From Ferrigenium straubiae (lineage in GTDB: Bacteria > Pseudomonadota > Gammaproteobacteria > Burkholderiales > Gallionellaceae), in assembly GCA_019449655.1 (NCBI GenBank), contig JAHQXD010000002.1, positions 2,106 to 66,105 of the forward strand: a stretch of DNA of 64,000 bases, given 5' to 3'. The position numbers and the translations under genes are program-made. The notes beneath the pieces were generated by a model. It saw nothing but the letters and a program-made list of their open reading frames with translations, searched no databases and was not told the origin of the DNA. Below, piece after piece: positions 47,845 through 58,154 of the stretch (positions are counted from its first letter, which is position 1; every line of letters begins with the position of its first letter).

Positions 47845-48231
47845 CTAAAACTTGTTCAACCTATTCAGGAACAACCGGCCTGCCAGCAGTGCCGACTGTC
47901 CTGTCACAAAACCACCCAGCACAGCGAGCGGCGATAATTTCAGCGCCGCCATGCACAAGCCGAGCAGCGCAACAACCACCAAAAATCTTTCGGCGGCGTA
48001 AAAATACATGAGCCGTAGTTGACGATGAGCACCACTGGGATGTTGTGCTTCATGTGCGGAATGCAAAGCTGCCCGGGACATCCTCCACGCCAGCAATGCT
48101 CCGTTGAGAACCGATACCAATCCCCCGCTTAACACCGCTACTGCATATTCCGGAGCACCATTCAGCCCGTAAGCGACGCCCGCGACGATCAGGGCGATTA
48201 CCACCTGCAGCCCAACCACTTGGCGCGCCAA
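47845..48231 (-). CDS. atpI: ATP synthase assembly protein AtpI
   Basis: About 128 residues with four membrane helices (GLQVVIALIVAGVAYG first). AtpI helps assemble the c-ring. I place the start at TTG 48231, or GTG 48219: a longer open frame back to 48333 would include a perfect promoter at 48269-48297, and its first 30 residues have no family character. AGAGG sits just before the TTG, closer than ideal, so the exact codon is unsure. Confidence 0.75.
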   Translation of the reverse strand: MARQVVGLQVVIALIVAGVAYGLNGAPEYAVAVLSGGLVSVLNGALLAWRMSRAALHSAHEAQHPSGAHRQLRLMYFYAAERFLVVVALLGLCMAALKLSPLAVLGGFVTGQSALLAGRLFLNRLNKF

Positions 48232-48268
48232 CCTCTTTTCTTTGGCCTCTACGGCACAAAGGGTGGCG

Positions 48269-48297
48269 ATTATAGAGACGCTTGCCGGGGGTGTCAA
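48269..48297 (-). promoter_or_regulatory. Consensus sigma70 promoter of the atp operon
   Basis: Minus strand: TTGACA (48297-48292), a 17-base spacer, TATAAT (48274-48269). All twelve consensus bases and the optimal spacing are met. Transcription should start near 48262, about 30 bases before the atpI start chosen here. It lies 36 bases after the parB stop. Confidence 0.85.
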
Positions 48298-48333
48298 ACA
48301 TTGTTGTGGCGTCTCACCCGCGTCTTTTCCCAC

Positions 48334-49191
48334 TTATTTGCCCTTCTTGAGCCTGCCCAGGAATTCATCCAGCTGATCATGGTTGGCATAGGCAATGACC
48401 AGCTTTCCCGTGCCCTTGTTGCCCGGTTTGATTTCCACAGGGGTTCCGAGGCATGCGCTCATTTCCTCCTGCAGCCGCTGGGTATCGCGGTTGAGCCGGT
48501 GCGCCTTGGGTTTGTGCTTTTCCGGCTCATCGACCTGCTTCTGCGCCAGTTTTTCCGCTTCGCGCACGGACAGCCCTTCCAGGACGATCTTGTTGGCCAG
48601 CAATATCTGCTGCGCGCTCTCCAGCGACAGCAGCGCGCGTGCATGTCCCATGTCCAGCTTGTTTTCCATCAACATGTTCTGCACGGCCTGCGGCAGCTTG
48701 AGCAGGCGCAGCAAGTTGCTGGCTGCGCTGCGCGAGCGGCCTACTGCCTCTGCGGCGACCTGGTGCGTCATCTTGAATTCGTCGATCAGGCGCTGCAGAC
48801 CGATAGCCTCTTCCAGCGGATTCAGGTTCTCGCGCTGGATGTTCTCGATCAGGGCCATCGCCAGCGCCGCATTGTCCGGAACGCTGCGCACCAGCACCGG
48901 CACATGGGTCAGCCCGGCCAGCTGCGCGGCACGCCAGCGCCGCTCGCCGGCGATGATCTCGTAGCTGCTGTCGGCAAGCTGCCGCACCAGAATCGGCTGC
49001 ATGATCCCCTGCGCCTTGATCGAGGCCGCGAGTTCATCCAACGATGCCTCGTCCATATGCGAACGCGGCTGGTACCTGCCCGGTTTGAGCAGCGTGACGT
49101 TCAGATCGCGCAGCACCTCGTCTTTTTCGCTCTTGCCGCCGGACAGCAATGCGTCCAGTCCGCGCCCCAACCCCTTGTGCAGTTTTGCCAT
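48334..49191 (-). CDS. parB: Chromosome-partitioning protein ParB
   Basis: 285 residues from ATG 49191, with AAGGGAAG upstream; the longer open frame is not family-like. N-terminal KLHKGLGRGLDALL contacts ParA; ALIENIQRENLNPLEEAIG and AGERRWRAAQLAG form the CTP-binding domain; the helix-turn-helix KMTHQVAAEAVGRSRSAASN binds parS. Two parS sites are in the window. Eleven bases from parA. Confidence 0.95.
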   Translation of the reverse strand: MAKLHKGLGRGLDALLSGGKSEKDEVLRDLNVTLLKPGRYQPRSHMDEASLDELAASIKAQGIMQPILVRQLADSSYEIIAGERRWRAAQLAGLTHVPVLVRSVPDNAALAMALIENIQRENLNPLEEAIGLQRLIDEFKMTHQVAAEAVGRSRSAASNLLRLLKLPQAVQNMLMENKLDMGHARALLSLESAQQILLANKIVLEGLSVREAEKLAQKQVDEPEKHKPKAHRLNRDTQRLQEEMSACLGTPVEIKPGNKGTGKLVIAYANHDQLDEFLGRLKKGK

Positions 49192-49202
49192 GATTGCTTC
49201 CC

Positions 49203-49985
49203 TTATGCTGATGCAGCCGATTGCGCTGCGTTGTTCAATAATTCCCCGGCCAGCGCCAGATAGGCCTGTGTTCCCTTGGATAACTTGTCGTGATACAGCA
49301 CCGGTACACCAAAGCTGGGCGCCTCTGCCAACCGCACATTGCGCGGGATCACGGTGCGGTAAACCTTGCTGCCGAAGTGCTCCTGCAATTGATCCGAAAC
49401 CTGCTGTGCAAGGGCATTGCGCGGGTCGAACATGGTACGCAGCAACCCTTCGATTTCTAAGTCCGGATTCAGGTTGGCGCGCACCTTGCGAATAGTATTC
49501 ACCAGGTCGCTCAGCCCTTCCAGCGCGTAATATTCGCACTGCATTGGAATCATCACCGACCTCGCCGCGCACAGGCCGTTCAGAGTCAGTAGATTCAGCG
49601 CGGGCGGGCAATCGATCAGCACGTAGTCATAATCTGCCGCGACACCCTGCAAGGCATCGCGCAGGCGCGTTTCGCGATGTGCCAGACCGACTAACTCGAC
49701 TTCCGCGCCCGCCAGTTCACGGTTGGCGGGCAGCAGGTCGTATTTTCCGGCTTCCGAGTGTATCCGCGATTCGGCTACCGTCTTGCCTCCTAGCAGCACA
49801 TCGTAGACGCTGACCTGCAAATCACGCTTGTCGATGCCGCTGCCCATGGTGGCGTTGCCCTGCGGATCGAGGTCGATCAGCAGCACTCGCTGCTGGGCCG
49901 CCGCGAGGCTGGCCGCCAGATTTACGGTGGTGGTGGTCTTCCCTACCCCACCCTTCTGGTTGGTTATTGCCAGTATTTTCTTCAT
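49203..49985 (-). CDS. parA: Chromosome-partitioning ATPase ParA (Soj)
   Basis: 260 residues. Deviant Walker A KGGVGKT (residues 11-17) with the signature lysine, LIDLDPQGNAT and YVLIDCPPALN. The ATPase binds DNA non-specifically and moves ParB-parS complexes. Start overlaps the rsmG stop as ATGA. Confidence 0.96.
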   Translation of the reverse strand: MKKILAITNQKGGVGKTTTTVNLAASLAAAQQRVLLIDLDPQGNATMGSGIDKRDLQVSVYDVLLGGKTVAESRIHSEAGKYDLLPANRELAGAEVELVGLAHRETRLRDALQGVAADYDYVLIDCPPALNLLTLNGLCAARSVMIPMQCEYYALEGLSDLVNTIRKVRANLNPDLEIEGLLRTMFDPRNALAQQVSDQLQEHFGSKVYRTVIPRNVRLAEAPSFGVPVLYHDKLSKGTQAYLALAGELLNNAAQSAASA

Positions 49986-50638
49986 GTTGCTTCGCTCCCC
50001 TTTTCATGGTGCTTAGTCGCTGGGCATATTGCAATTACCAGGCTGCGCGCCGCATCCAGCCCCGGCACCTGCAGCGGTATCACGCGTTCCACCAGGCATC
50101 CTTCCGGAACACCCGCCAATTCCCGTTGCGGCGCACCCTTCATCGCAGCCCAACGCCCGTGCTGCGCCATCAGATGGCGGGTGCTGCGCAGGAATTGACC
50201 CAGATCGCTGAACGCCCGCGAGATGATCCCGTCGAAACGCTCCGCTGTTTGCCACTCTTCCACACGCTCGCAGTGAACGCTCACGTTTCTCAAGTCCAGT
50301 TCGATGACTGCCTGTTGCACGAAGCCGGTTTTCTTGCTGTTGCTGTCCAGCAGGGCGAACTGCCAGTCCGGCTGTGCGACCGCCAGTACCAGCCCCGGCA
50401 GGCCCGCGCCGCACCCCACATCCAGCCACCGCCCTGCCCACAGATGCGGCATAGCCGCGAGGCTGTCGAGCAAGTGATGGCTCACCATCTGCTGTTGATC
50501 ACGGATTGCGGTCAGGTTATAGACCCTGTTCCATTTGTGCAGCAACGCCAAGTAGTCCAGCAGCTTGCGCTGCGCCTCCGCGTCCAGCGCAATCCCCAAC
50601 TCCGCAATGCCACGCTGCAACTCCTCTGAAGGACTCAT
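49982..50638 (-). CDS. rsmG: 16S rRNA (guanine527-N7)-methyltransferase RsmG
   Basis: 218 residues. [12 protein letters not shown], the SAM motif [31 protein letters not shown] and [11 protein letters not shown] are characteristic. Methylates G527 of 16S rRNA. Coupled by ATGA to mnmG and parA. Confidence 0.96.
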   Translation of the reverse strand: MSPSEELQRGIAELGIALDAEAQRKLLDYLALLHKWNRVYNLTAIRDQQQMVSHHLLDSLAAMPHLWAGRWLDVGCGAGLPGLVLAVAQPDWQFALLDSNSKKTGFVQQAVIELDLRNVSVHCERVEEWQTAERFDGIISRAFSDLGQFLRSTRHLMAQHGRWAAMKGAPQRELAGVPEGCLVERVIPLQVPGLDAARSLVIAICPATKHHEKGSEAT

Positions 50639-52533
50639 GCGCGCTTCTGCTGCCGGTCATCGTGGAACCCGCGCTTGATATGCACCAACAATAAGGAAAT
50701 CGCCGCAGGGGTAATCCCGGAAATGCGCGCCGCCTGCCCGACGGTCTCGGGTCTATGCTGGTTGAGCTTCTGCTGTACCTCGATGGACAGGCCACGCACC
50801 TTGCGGTAATCGAGATTTTCCGGCAGCCCAAGCGTCTCGTATTGCTCGTTGCGCCCGATCTCGTCGCGCTGCCGCTCGATATAGCCGTGGTATTTCGCCT
50901 GGGTTTCCACCTGCTCGGCGACTTTTTCGTCACTCACCACAACCCCCGCACCAGGCAGGGTCAGCAGGCTGGCATAGTCCACATCCGGACGGCGCAGCAA
51001 CTCATGCAGCGAGTACTCACGCTCGATCGGCTTGCCTAGCACGCGCATCGCGTCCTCTTCGGGCAGGTTGCGCGGATTCACCCAGGTGTTGCGCAACCGC
51101 TCCTGTTCGCGCGCGATGGCCTCACGCTTCTGCTCGAATGCGTGCCAGCGCACATCGTCCACAATGCCAAGTTTGCGCCCGATCTCCGTCAGCCGCAGAT
51201 CCGCATTGTCCTCGCGTAACTGCAGGCGGTACTCCGCGCGGCTGGTGAACATGCGATACGGCTCGGAAGCGCCGCGCGTGATCAGGTCGTCCACCATCAC
51301 GCCCAAATAGGCCTCGTCGCGGCGCGGACACCAGGCTTCGCGCCCAGTGACCTGCAGCGCCGCATTCAGCCCGGCCAGCAGACCCTGTGCCGCCGCCTCC
51401 TCGTAGCCGGTCGTGCCGTTGATCTGCCCGGCGAAGAACAGCCCATGAATCGCCTTGGTTTCCAGTGAGCTTTTCAGCCCGCGTGGGTCGAAATAATCGT
51501 ATTCGATCGCGTAGCCGGGACGCAAGATATGCGCGTTTTCCAACCCCTTGATAGAGCGCACCAGAGCCAGTTGCACATCGAACGGCAGGCTGGTGGATAT
51601 GCCGTTGGGATAAACCTCGTGGGTGGTCAGCCCTTCCGGCTCGAGAAAAATCTGGTGCGAGTCCTTGCCGGCAAAGCGCGTGATCTTGTCCTCGATCGAC
51701 GGGCAGTAACGTGGCCCGATCCCCTCGATCACGCCGGTGAAGAGCGGCGAGCGGTCCAGCCCGCCGCGGATGATGTCATGGGTGCTTGGGTTTGTCTCGG
51801 TGATCCAGCAGGGCAGCTGCCGCGGATGCTGCGCGGCATTGCCCAAGAACGAGAACACCGGCACGGGATCGTCACCCGGCTGCTCCTGCATCACCGAATA
51901 ATTTATGCTGCGCCCGTCGATGCGCGGCGGAGTGCCGGTCTTCAGCCGCCCCACCGGCAGATCCAACTCGCGCAGGCGGTGTGCGAGGCTGATGGAGGGG
52001 GGGTCGCCCGCACGGCCTGCCGGATAATGAGCCTGCCCGACATGTATCAGGCCGGACAGGAAGGTGCCCGCCGTGAGCACTACGGTTTTTGCGCTGAAAC
52101 GCAGACCCAGTTGCGTGACCACCCCGCATACCCTGTCCCGATCAACCAGCAGATCGTCCACCGCCTGCTGGAACAGCCACAGGTTAGGCTGGTTCTCCAG
52201 CCTCGTGCGGATTGCCTGCCTGTAAAGGATGCGGTCGGCCTGCGCGCGCGTCGCACGCACTGCGGGCCCCTTGCTGGAATTCAGGATGCGGAACTGGATG
52301 CCGCTCTCGTCGGTGGCTGCCGCCATCGCACCGCCGAGCGCATCCACCTCCTTGACTAGGTGCCCCTTGCCGATCCCGCCGATAGATGGGTTGCACGACA
52401 TCTGCCCGAGCGTCTCGATGTTGTGGCTGAGCAACAGGGTTTTGCAACCCGCGCGCGCACTGGCCAGGGCGGCCTCCGTGCCGGCGTGCCCACCGCCCAC
52501 TACGACCACATCGAACATATCGGGAAAATTCAT
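50635..52533 (-). CDS. mnmG: tRNA uridine-5-carboxymethylaminomethyl enzyme MnmG
   Basis: 632 residues. FAD motif [17 protein letters not shown] at the N-terminus, [16 protein letters not shown], and [12 protein letters not shown]. With MnmE it modifies the wobble uridine of certain tRNAs. The C-terminal helical domain is complete. Separated from mnmE by 198 bases holding a repeat and a parS site. Confidence 0.97.
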   Translation of the reverse strand: MNFPDMFDVVVVGGGHAGTEAALASARAGCKTLLLSHNIETLGQMSCNPSIGGIGKGHLVKEVDALGGAMAAATDESGIQFRILNSSKGPAVRATRAQADRILYRQAIRTRLENQPNLWLFQQAVDDLLVDRDRVCGVVTQLGLRFSAKTVVLTAGTFLSGLIHVGQAHYPAGRAGDPPSISLAHRLRELDLPVGRLKTGTPPRIDGRSINYSVMQEQPGDDPVPVFSFLGNAAQHPRQLPCWITETNPSTHDIIRGGLDRSPLFTGVIEGIGPRYCPSIEDKITRFAGKDSHQIFLEPEGLTTHEVYPNGISTSLPFDVQLALVRSIKGLENAHILRPGYAIEYDYFDPRGLKSSLETKAIHGLFFAGQINGTTGYEEAAAQGLLAGLNAALQVTGREAWCPRRDEAYLGVMVDDLITRGASEPYRMFTSRAEYRLQLREDNADLRLTEIGRKLGIVDDVRWHAFEQKREAIAREQERLRNTWVNPRNLPEEDAMRVLGKPIEREYSLHELLRRPDVDYASLLTLPGAGVVVSDEKVAEQVETQAKYHGYIERQRDEIGRNEQYETLGLPENLDYRKVRGLSIEVQQKLNQHRPETVGQAARISGITPAAISLLLVHIKRGFHDDRQQKRA

Positions 52534-52645
52534 GCAGCAACCGCCTCAAAAAGGACGCGCATCATACAACAGCGCATCAGGAAACCCAACGGTCATGACG
52601 GAAATCCATCAAAATAGAATTCATCATGCCCGCCCTTCTCCCCAA

Positions 52646-52669
52646 CCCTCTCCCGCAAGCGGGCGAGGG
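52646..52669. repeat. GC-rich dispersed-type hairpin repeat
   Basis: CCCTC-t-CCCGC / GCGGG-c-GAGGG folds into a stem with one mismatch and a 2-base turn. This sequence form is a very common intergenic repeat in proteobacteria. It lies between mnmE and mnmG; no T-run follows on either strand. Confidence 0.6.
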
Positions 52670-52708
52670 AGCAAACAAATCGCTGCGCGAGTTTCACGTT
52701 AACCGCAT

Positions 52709-52724
52709 TGTTTCACGTGAAACA
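52709..52724. promoter_or_regulatory. parS site
   Basis: Perfect 16-base palindrome TGTTTCACGTGAAACA, the canonical parS sequence bound by ParB, 8 bases after the mnmE stop. A degenerate neighbour GTTTCACGTTAAC lies at 52691-52703. Confidence 0.95.
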
Positions 52725-52731
52725 GTTGGAG

Positions 52732-54084
52732 CTATTTTCCGATACAGAAGCGGCTGAATATCTCGCCAAGCAGGTCGTCGGAGGTAAATTCCCCGGTAAT
52801 TTCGTTCAGCGCGTACTGCGCCAGACGCAACTCTTCGGCAAACAGTTCTGCACTCGCCAGCACCGCTTGCGCCTGTTCCAAGTGGGTCTGAGCCAGCGCC
52901 AAGGCGCGCAGGTGCCGCTCCCGCGCCATGAATGCGCCGCTTTCCTGCTCGCGCCAGCCTGCTGCTTCCAGCAACTTGCCGCGCAACTCCTCCATTCCCG
53001 CACCGGTTTTGGCAGACACAAGGGCAAACGGCACGCCGGTAGCTACAGTAGCGCTCCCGTCCAGAAGGTCTGCCTTGTTGAACACGAGTAGCCGCGGAAT
53101 ATCCGTCGGCAAACTTGCAAGGATCGCCTCGTCCTGCGCCGTCAGCCCCTTGCTCGCATCCAGCAACAGCAGGATCAGGTCGGCGCGGTGCATGGTCTGG
53201 TGCGCGCGCGCGATGCCCATGCTCTCCACCGCGTCCTCCGATTTGCGCAACCCCGCCGTGTCCATGATGTGTAGTGGCACCCCGCGGATCTGGATCGCCT
53301 GACGGATTACGTCACGGGTGGTGCCTGGTATGTCGCTGACCAGTGCAATTTCCTCGCCGGCCAAGCGGTTCAGCAGGCTGGATTTGCCGACGTTCGGCTG
53401 CCCAGCAATGACCACATGCGCACCCTCGCGCAGGAGGCTGCCCTGTTTTGCGGTGCCCAGCGTATGCTGCAGACTGGCTCGAATACTGTTCAACAGAGCA
53501 TTGCGGCGCTCCAGGTCGACGGCATCCACCTCCTCTTCCGGAAAGTCCAGCATCGCCTCCACCAGCATGCGCAGGTGGATCAACTCGTCGACCATGTGAC
53601 GGATAGCAGCGGAAAATTCCCCGTGCAGGGAGCGCATCGCGCTGCGCGCAGCCTCGGCGGTGTTGGCCTCAATCAGGTCGGCGACGCTTTCCGCCTGAGC
53701 CAAGTCAAGTTTGTCGTTCAGAAAGGCGCGCTGCGTGAATTCGCCGGGCTGCGCGAGCCGCGCGCCCAGAGCGAGGCAGCGCTGCAGCAGCAGTTGCAGG
53801 ACGGCGGAGCCGCCGTGCCCCTGCAGTTCGAGCACATCCTCGCCAGTATAGGAACGCGGGGCTGGAAAAAATAGGGCGACCCCCTGATCCAGGGGGTCGC
53901 CGTTTTCATCGAGGAATTCGCCGTAGGTAGCATGCCGCGCGGCGGGCAACTTGCCCAAGATGCCACGCGCCAGCGTTTTGAGTTGCGGTCCGGATATCCT
54001 CACCACCCCGATGCCGCCTCGTCCTTGCGCGGTGGCAATGGCGGCGATGGTATCAGCGTTTGGCTGCGGCGGCTTTGCTCGCAT
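52732..54084 (-). CDS. mnmE: tRNA modification GTPase MnmE
   Basis: 450 residues. N-terminal formyl-folate-binding domain ([22 protein letters not shown] region), GTPase G1 GQPNVGKS (228-235), G3 DTAG in [11 protein letters not shown], and the C-terminal CIGK with the essential cysteine. The start overlaps the end of yidC by 32 bases. Confidence 0.96.
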   Translation of the reverse strand: MRAKPPQPNADTIAAIATAQGRGGIGVVRISGPQLKTLARGILGKLPAARHATYGEFLDENGDPLDQGVALFFPAPRSYTGEDVLELQGHGGSAVLQLLLQRCLALGARLAQPGEFTQRAFLNDKLDLAQAESVADLIEANTAEAARSAMRSLHGEFSAAIRHMVDELIHLRMLVEAMLDFPEEEVDAVDLERRNALLNSIRASLQHTLGTAKQGSLLREGAHVVIAGQPNVGKSSLLNRLAGEEIALVSDIPGTTRDVIRQAIQIRGVPLHIMDTAGLRKSEDAVESMGIARAHQTMHRADLILLLLDASKGLTAQDEAILASLPTDIPRLLVFNKADLLDGSATVATGVPFALVSAKTGAGMEELRGKLLEAAGWREQESGAFMARERHLRALALAQTHLEQAQAVLASAELFAEELRLAQYALNEITGEFTSDDLLGEIFSRFCIGK

Positions 54085-55726
54085 CCTCGGCAGCCCGGGT
54101 GATATACCACTGCTGGCCGATGGAAAGGATGTTGTTCACGATGGAGTACAACACCAGTCCGGCGGGGAAAATGAAGAAAATCGCGCTGAAAGCAATCGGC
54201 ATGATCTGCATGATCCTGGCCTGCATGGGGTCGGTCGGCTTTGGATTGAGGCGCATCTGGATAATCATGCTGGCGCCCATGATGATCGGCAGGATGTAAT
54301 ACGGGTCCGCCGCCGACAGGTCGGTAATCCAGCCGAAGAACGGCGCATAACGCAACTCGACGCTAGCCAGAATGGCCCAGTACAGGGCGATAAATACCGG
54401 GATTTGCACCAGCACCGGCAGACACCCGCCCAGTGGATTGATTTTCTCCGTTTTGTACAAGTCCATCATGGCGCGATTCAGCTTCTCCCGGTCGCTGCCG
54501 CATTGCTGTTTGATCTTTTCCAGCTTGGGTGCGACCACGCGCATCTTGGCCATGGAGCGGTAGCTCGCCGCAGACAGCGGGAAAAACAGCAGCTTGATCA
54601 GCACGGTCAGCAGAATGATGGCGATACCCCAGTTATGCGTCCATTGATGGAACAACTCCATGACCCAGAATAGCGGGGCGGAAAGAACGGTCAGCCAGCC
54701 GTAATCCACCGTCAATCCCAGCCCGGGAGAGATCTTATCTAGGTTGGATTGGGCAGGGCCGGCATAGAGGGTGGTGCCCATCAGCGCTTTCTGGCCAGGA
54801 TTGACCACCTGCTCCGGCAGGAGAACCCCCACTGAATACAGATCGCCGTCCAGTTTACGCGTAAAATACTCGCGATTGGTTTTTTCCTTGGGCAGCCATG
54901 CCGCAACGAAATACTGCTGCAACATCCCGATCCAGCCGTTATCGGCTTGCTTGGGATAGTCCGTCTTGCTCTTTTCCATATCGGGAAATGCCACCTTCTG
55001 GAATTTTTCACTGTCGGTGTAGACCGCAGCACCGATATAAGTGGGCAAAAACATCGAACTTCCGGCCAGCGCGGCGCTATCACGAATCAACTGATAGTAG
55101 CTGCTTGCCGCTACTGCCTGCTGCCCGGTGTTTTCCAACTCATAGGCGACATCGACCAGGTAGCTCCCCTTATGGAAGGTAATTACCTTGGTTGCCTTCA
55201 GCGCGGCATCACCCTCCGCTTTCAGGCGCACCTGTACCTGTTCGGCATTCCCGGAAAGCGTGTATTGATCCTGTTCCGGAACAAACAGGCTGTTGTGATT
55301 GGGCAACCCCGCACCGAGCAGGCCGCTTTGTGCGGCATAATTGTGGGTGCCGGCACCACGATGGAAAAGCACCAGCGGTTTGCTCTTATCCTGCCCGTCG
55401 GGGTGTTCCAGCAGCGCCAGACGGCTGATATCCCCGCCGATGGTGCTGATTTCTGCTTCAAGAACATCGGTCTTGACGTGAATTATCTTTCCAGCCACTT
55501 GCTGGAGGGGCTGCTGGGCAACAGGAGCCTGCGCCGACCCGGTCTGGGACGAGGCGGCAGGAATGGATGCCGCTGGGGGTGTTGCCTGAGATTTCGGCTG
55601 CACCTCGTTTGCCGCCGCCTCTTGCTGAACATACCGCTCTGGGTGCTGGTGGCGCTGCCAGCCATCCCAGACCAATCCCAGCGAAAACGCAAAAATTAGA
55701 AACAAGAAGAGTCTTTGAAAATCCAT
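54053..55726 (-). CDS. yidC: Membrane protein insertase YidC
   Basis: 557 residues. N-terminal membrane helix, a large periplasmic domain (about 60-345), then the conserved core from [16 protein letters not shown] through [18 protein letters not shown] to [20 protein letters not shown]. It inserts membrane proteins such as the c subunit of the ATP synthase. Typical gram-negative length. Confidence 0.97.
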   Translation of the reverse strand: MDFQRLFLFLIFAFSLGLVWDGWQRHQHPERYVQQEAAANEVQPKSQATPPAASIPAASSQTGSAQAPVAQQPLQQVAGKIIHVKTDVLEAEISTIGGDISRLALLEHPDGQDKSKPLVLFHRGAGTHNYAAQSGLLGAGLPNHNSLFVPEQDQYTLSGNAEQVQVRLKAEGDAALKATKVITFHKGSYLVDVAYELENTGQQAVAASSYYQLIRDSAALAGSSMFLPTYIGAAVYTDSEKFQKVAFPDMEKSKTDYPKQADNGWIGMLQQYFVAAWLPKEKTNREYFTRKLDGDLYSVGVLLPEQVVNPGQKALMGTTLYAGPAQSNLDKISPGLGLTVDYGWLTVLSAPLFWVMELFHQWTHNWGIAIILLTVLIKLLFFPLSAASYRSMAKMRVVAPKLEKIKQQCGSDREKLNRAMMDLYKTEKINPLGGCLPVLVQIPVFIALYWAILASVELRYAPFFGWITDLSAADPYYILPIIMGASMIIQMRLNPKPTDPMQARIMQIMPIAFSAIFFIFPAGLVLYSIVNNILSIGQQWYITRAAEDASKAAAAKR

Positions 55727-55741
55727 GATCGGGCCTGATGT

Positions 55742-55951
55742 TTAGGGTGCGGGGTCGTATCCGCCGGGGTTCCAGGGATTGCAGCGCAGCAATCTCTTAA
55801 TGCCGAGCCACCCCCCTTTCATGACACCGTATTTCGCCAGTGTTTCGCAGGTGTAATGGGAACAGGTGGGAGTAAATCTGCAGGTAGGCGGTTTCAGCGG
55901 GCTGATCAGGTATTGATAGCCGTGTATCAGCTTAATCATGATTCTGCGCAT
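55742..55951 (-). CDS. yidD: Membrane protein insertion efficiency factor YidD
   Basis: 69 residues with the family pattern [33 protein letters not shown] and [15 protein letters not shown]. Small peripheral membrane protein assisting YidC. Overlaps rnpA by 16 bases. Confidence 0.94.
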   Translation of the reverse strand: MRRIMIKLIHGYQYLISPLKPPTCRFTPTCSHYTCETLAKYGVMKGGWLGIKRLLRCNPWNPGGYDPAP

Positions 55952-56328
55952 CTGCTTTCCACCCGATTAAACAGCATCTTCAAGTTGCCAACCTGCACCC
56001 CCTCTTCTTGGGGGTCATTGCGCCTCAACATCACCACCAGATCCAGCCCGTACTGCTTAACGCTATGTTGGCGGAACGCCTCCCTGATGACTCTTTTCAT
56101 GCGATTCCGGTCGGTTGCGCGGGCCAGTGTTTTTTTGCCAACAATCATCCCGAGCCTGGCATTTTCCTTGCCGTTGTGCACAAAAAAAATTTTGAAATGC
56201 CTGTCGGATATGTTTTCGGCGCGAACAACATGATCAAAACCGTTTTCGCGCAACAAGCGATGCGCAGCGGTAAATTTCGCCGATAGATCAGACTGCGAGT
56301 CTTGCACGGCCCTTGGCGCGACGTGCAT
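55936..56328 (-). CDS. rnpA: Ribonuclease P protein component
   Basis: About 130 residues from ATG 56328. The RNA-binding motif [18 protein letters not shown] and the start of the fold at [11 protein letters not shown] are clear. The first about 18 residues overlap rpmH in another frame; GTG 56310 is another possible start. The enzyme trims the 5' ends of tRNA precursors with RNase P RNA. Confidence 0.92.
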   Translation of the reverse strand: MHVAPRAVQDSQSDLSAKFTAAHRLLRENGFDHVVRAENISDRHFKIFFVHNGKENARLGMIVGKKTLARATDRNRMKRVIREAFRQHSVKQYGLDLVVMLRRNDPQEEGVQVGNLKMLFNRVESRCAES

Positions 56329-56422
56329 TAATAACGGCGCGGCCTCCACGCGTTTTCATGCGCGACAAAAAGCCATGGGTGCGCTTCCTTTTGGTGACTG
56401 ACGGTTGGTATGTGCGTTTCAT
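56288..56422 (-). CDS. rpmH: Ribosomal protein L34 (bL34)
   Basis: 44 residues, beginning [18 protein letters not shown] and ending KGRARLAV, the full L34. ATG 56422 follows AGGAAAAGAAC. The gene is too short for many open-frame listings. It shares about 41 bases with the 5' end of rnpA. Confidence 0.97.
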   Translation of the reverse strand: MKRTYQPSVTKRKRTHGFLSRMKTRGGRAVINARRAKGRARLAV

Positions 56423-56453
56423 GTTCTTTTCCTAGGTGTTCGTAAAACGTGCT

Positions 56454-56482
56454 ATTACAAAGCCTTGGGGCGTAAGTGTCAA
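56454..56482 (-). promoter_or_regulatory. Promoter of the rpmH operon
   Basis: Minus strand: TTGACA (56482-56477), 17-base spacer, TGTAAT (56459-56454). Eleven of twelve consensus bases with ideal spacing, about 32 bases upstream of rpmH. Confidence 0.8.
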
Positions 56483-56502
56483 GTATATTTTACTTTTTTG
56501 CC

Positions 56503-56533
56503 TGTGGATAAGTTTTCGCTTGCGCGGTAGAAT
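56503..56533 (+). promoter_or_regulatory. dnaA promoter region with DnaA box
   Basis: TGTGGATAA (56503-56511) is a perfect DnaA box in inverse orientation. A -10 candidate TAGAAT lies at 56528-56533, placing the box in the -35 area, where DnaA binding would repress its own gene. No good -35 sequence is present. dnaA itself lacks a clear ribosome site. Confidence 0.6.
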
Positions 56534-56577
56534 GCGGCAACTTTCATTGTCGCAGAGTCTCTCCTTCCAACTAAATC

Positions 56578-57930
56578 ATGCAGGATATTTCTTTTTGGGA
56601 TTCATGTCTTCGCTCGTTCGAAAAGAGCCTGCCGCCGCAACAATACAATTCCTGGATAAAGCCGTTGGTCCTCAAGAGCGAGAACGGATCTCTGGTGCTG
56701 ACCGCGCCAAACAGCTTCACCCTGAAACTTGTCCAGGAGCGATTCTTACCCGAAATCAACAGGCAGGCAGGTTTGGCTTATTCGCGAATCCCGCCGTTCG
56801 AGTTCCGTATCCTCGAAACAGAACCTGCCGCGCCACGCGAAGCTGCCCCCCAGAAAGCAGCGGCACCGGTCAATGATGGCAAACCGAAGGTCGAGACTTC
56901 CTTTCGCAATTATGTGAAACTCAACCCCAACCTGACTTTTGACAATTTTGTGATCGGCAAAGCCAACCAACTCGCTTTTGCCGCCGCCACGCAAGTCGCT
57001 GAATTACCGGGCGCCTCTTACAACCCTCTATTTATTTACGGTGGGGTGGGGTTGGGTAAAACCCACTTGATCCAGGCGATAGGCAATCAAATCAAGGCTC
57101 ATAACCCGCAGGCAAAAATTTGCTATATGCACGCCGAGCGGTACGTCTCAGACGTAGTGCGCGCTTACCAATCTAATAAATTTGAGGAATTCAAACAATA
57201 CTATCATTCCCTCGACATTCTGCTGATCGACGATATCCAGTTTTTCGCCGGAAAAACAAAAACTCAGGAAGAATTTTTCTACGCCTTCAATACGCTCATC
57301 GATTCGCACAAGCAGGTCATCATGACCAGCGACACCTTCCCAAAGGAAATTGCTGGGCTCGATAGCCGCCTCGTTTCACGTTTCGGTTGGGGGCTTACTG
57401 TGGCCATCGAACCGCCGGAACTGGAAATGCGCGTTGCCATCCTGTTGAAAAAAGCCGGCTTGGGCGGTTATGTACTTGATGAGGCGGTCGCTTTTTTCAT
57501 TGCTAAACATGTCAACTCGAATATTCGCGAACTCGAGGGCGCCTTGAAGCGCGTTGAAGCATATGCAAAATTTCACCGTCGCGCCATCTCCGTTGAAACA
57601 GCAAAAGAAGCCCTGAAAGACATCCTGATTGCGCAAAGCCGGCAAATTTCCATCGATAATATACAAAAAACGGTTGCCGACTATTACCATATCAAGATGG
57701 CCGACCTGCTTTCGAAAAAAAGAACTCGCAACCTGACCAGGCCACGGCAAACAGCCATGTCGCTTGCCCGGGAATTAACTTCCATGAGCCTGCCTGAAAT
57801 TGGTAATGCTTTTGGTGGAAAAGATCACTCGACCGTGATTCATGCGTGCAAGATGATGACAAATCTCCGAGCTTTGGACACTACGATAGACGCCGATTAC
57901 AAAATCCTGCTTCAAACTTTACGGGGATAA
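56578..57930 (+). CDS. dnaA: Replication initiator DnaA
   Basis: 450 residues. Domain I begins FWDSCLRSFEKSLPPQQYNSW, a short linker follows (about 85-108), then the AAA+ core with Walker A GGVGLGKT (155-162) and DDIQFFAGK, and the C-terminal DNA-binding motif GGKDHSTVIHACKMM. Binds oriC and opens the duplex. Plus strand, divergent from rpmH. Confidence 0.98.
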   Translation: MQDISFWDSCLRSFEKSLPPQQYNSWIKPLVLKSENGSLVLTAPNSFTLKLVQERFLPEINRQAGLAYSRIPPFEFRILETEPAAPREAAPQKAAAPVNDGKPKVETSFRNYVKLNPNLTFDNFVIGKANQLAFAAATQVAELPGASYNPLFIYGGVGLGKTHLIQAIGNQIKAHNPQAKICYMHAERYVSDVVRAYQSNKFEEFKQYYHSLDILLIDDIQFFAGKTKTQEEFFYAFNTLIDSHKQVIMTSDTFPKEIAGLDSRLVSRFGWGLTVAIEPPELEMRVAILLKKAGLGGYVLDEAVAFFIAKHVNSNIRELEGALKRVEAYAKFHRRAISVETAKEALKDILIAQSRQISIDNIQKTVADYYHIKMADLLSKKRTRNLTRPRQTAMSLARELTSMSLPEIGNAFGGKDHSTVIHACKMMTNLRALDTTIDADYKILLQTLRG

Positions 57931-58154
57931 AACGGGTAAGGAATTATGTGTAGTTAACCATGGGATTAATGTGTAGCGAATGTTGATAACTTAATGTTTT
58001 TCGGCGTACCGATAAATTATCCACATTAGCCATGTCATTTACCCACAGTAGTTCCATGTAGTTTGTTTTTATATAATTTTCTGTATAAGAAGAAGTTTTT
58101 TAGTTATCCACACTATTGAGGCCACTTAATTAGCTCTTATTAAGGATTCATATT
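57931..58154. other. Probable replication origin (oriC)
   Basis: AT-rich gap between dnaA and dnaN with DnaA boxes: TTATCCACA at 58017-58025 and 58104-58112 (perfect), TTACCCACA at 58039-58047 and TGTTGATAA at 57981-57989 (one mismatch each). A run of A/T from about 58062 to 58100 could be the unwinding element. The box upstream of dnaA at 56503 may be part of a two-part origin. AAGGA before dnaN serves as its ribosome site. Confidence 0.8.
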
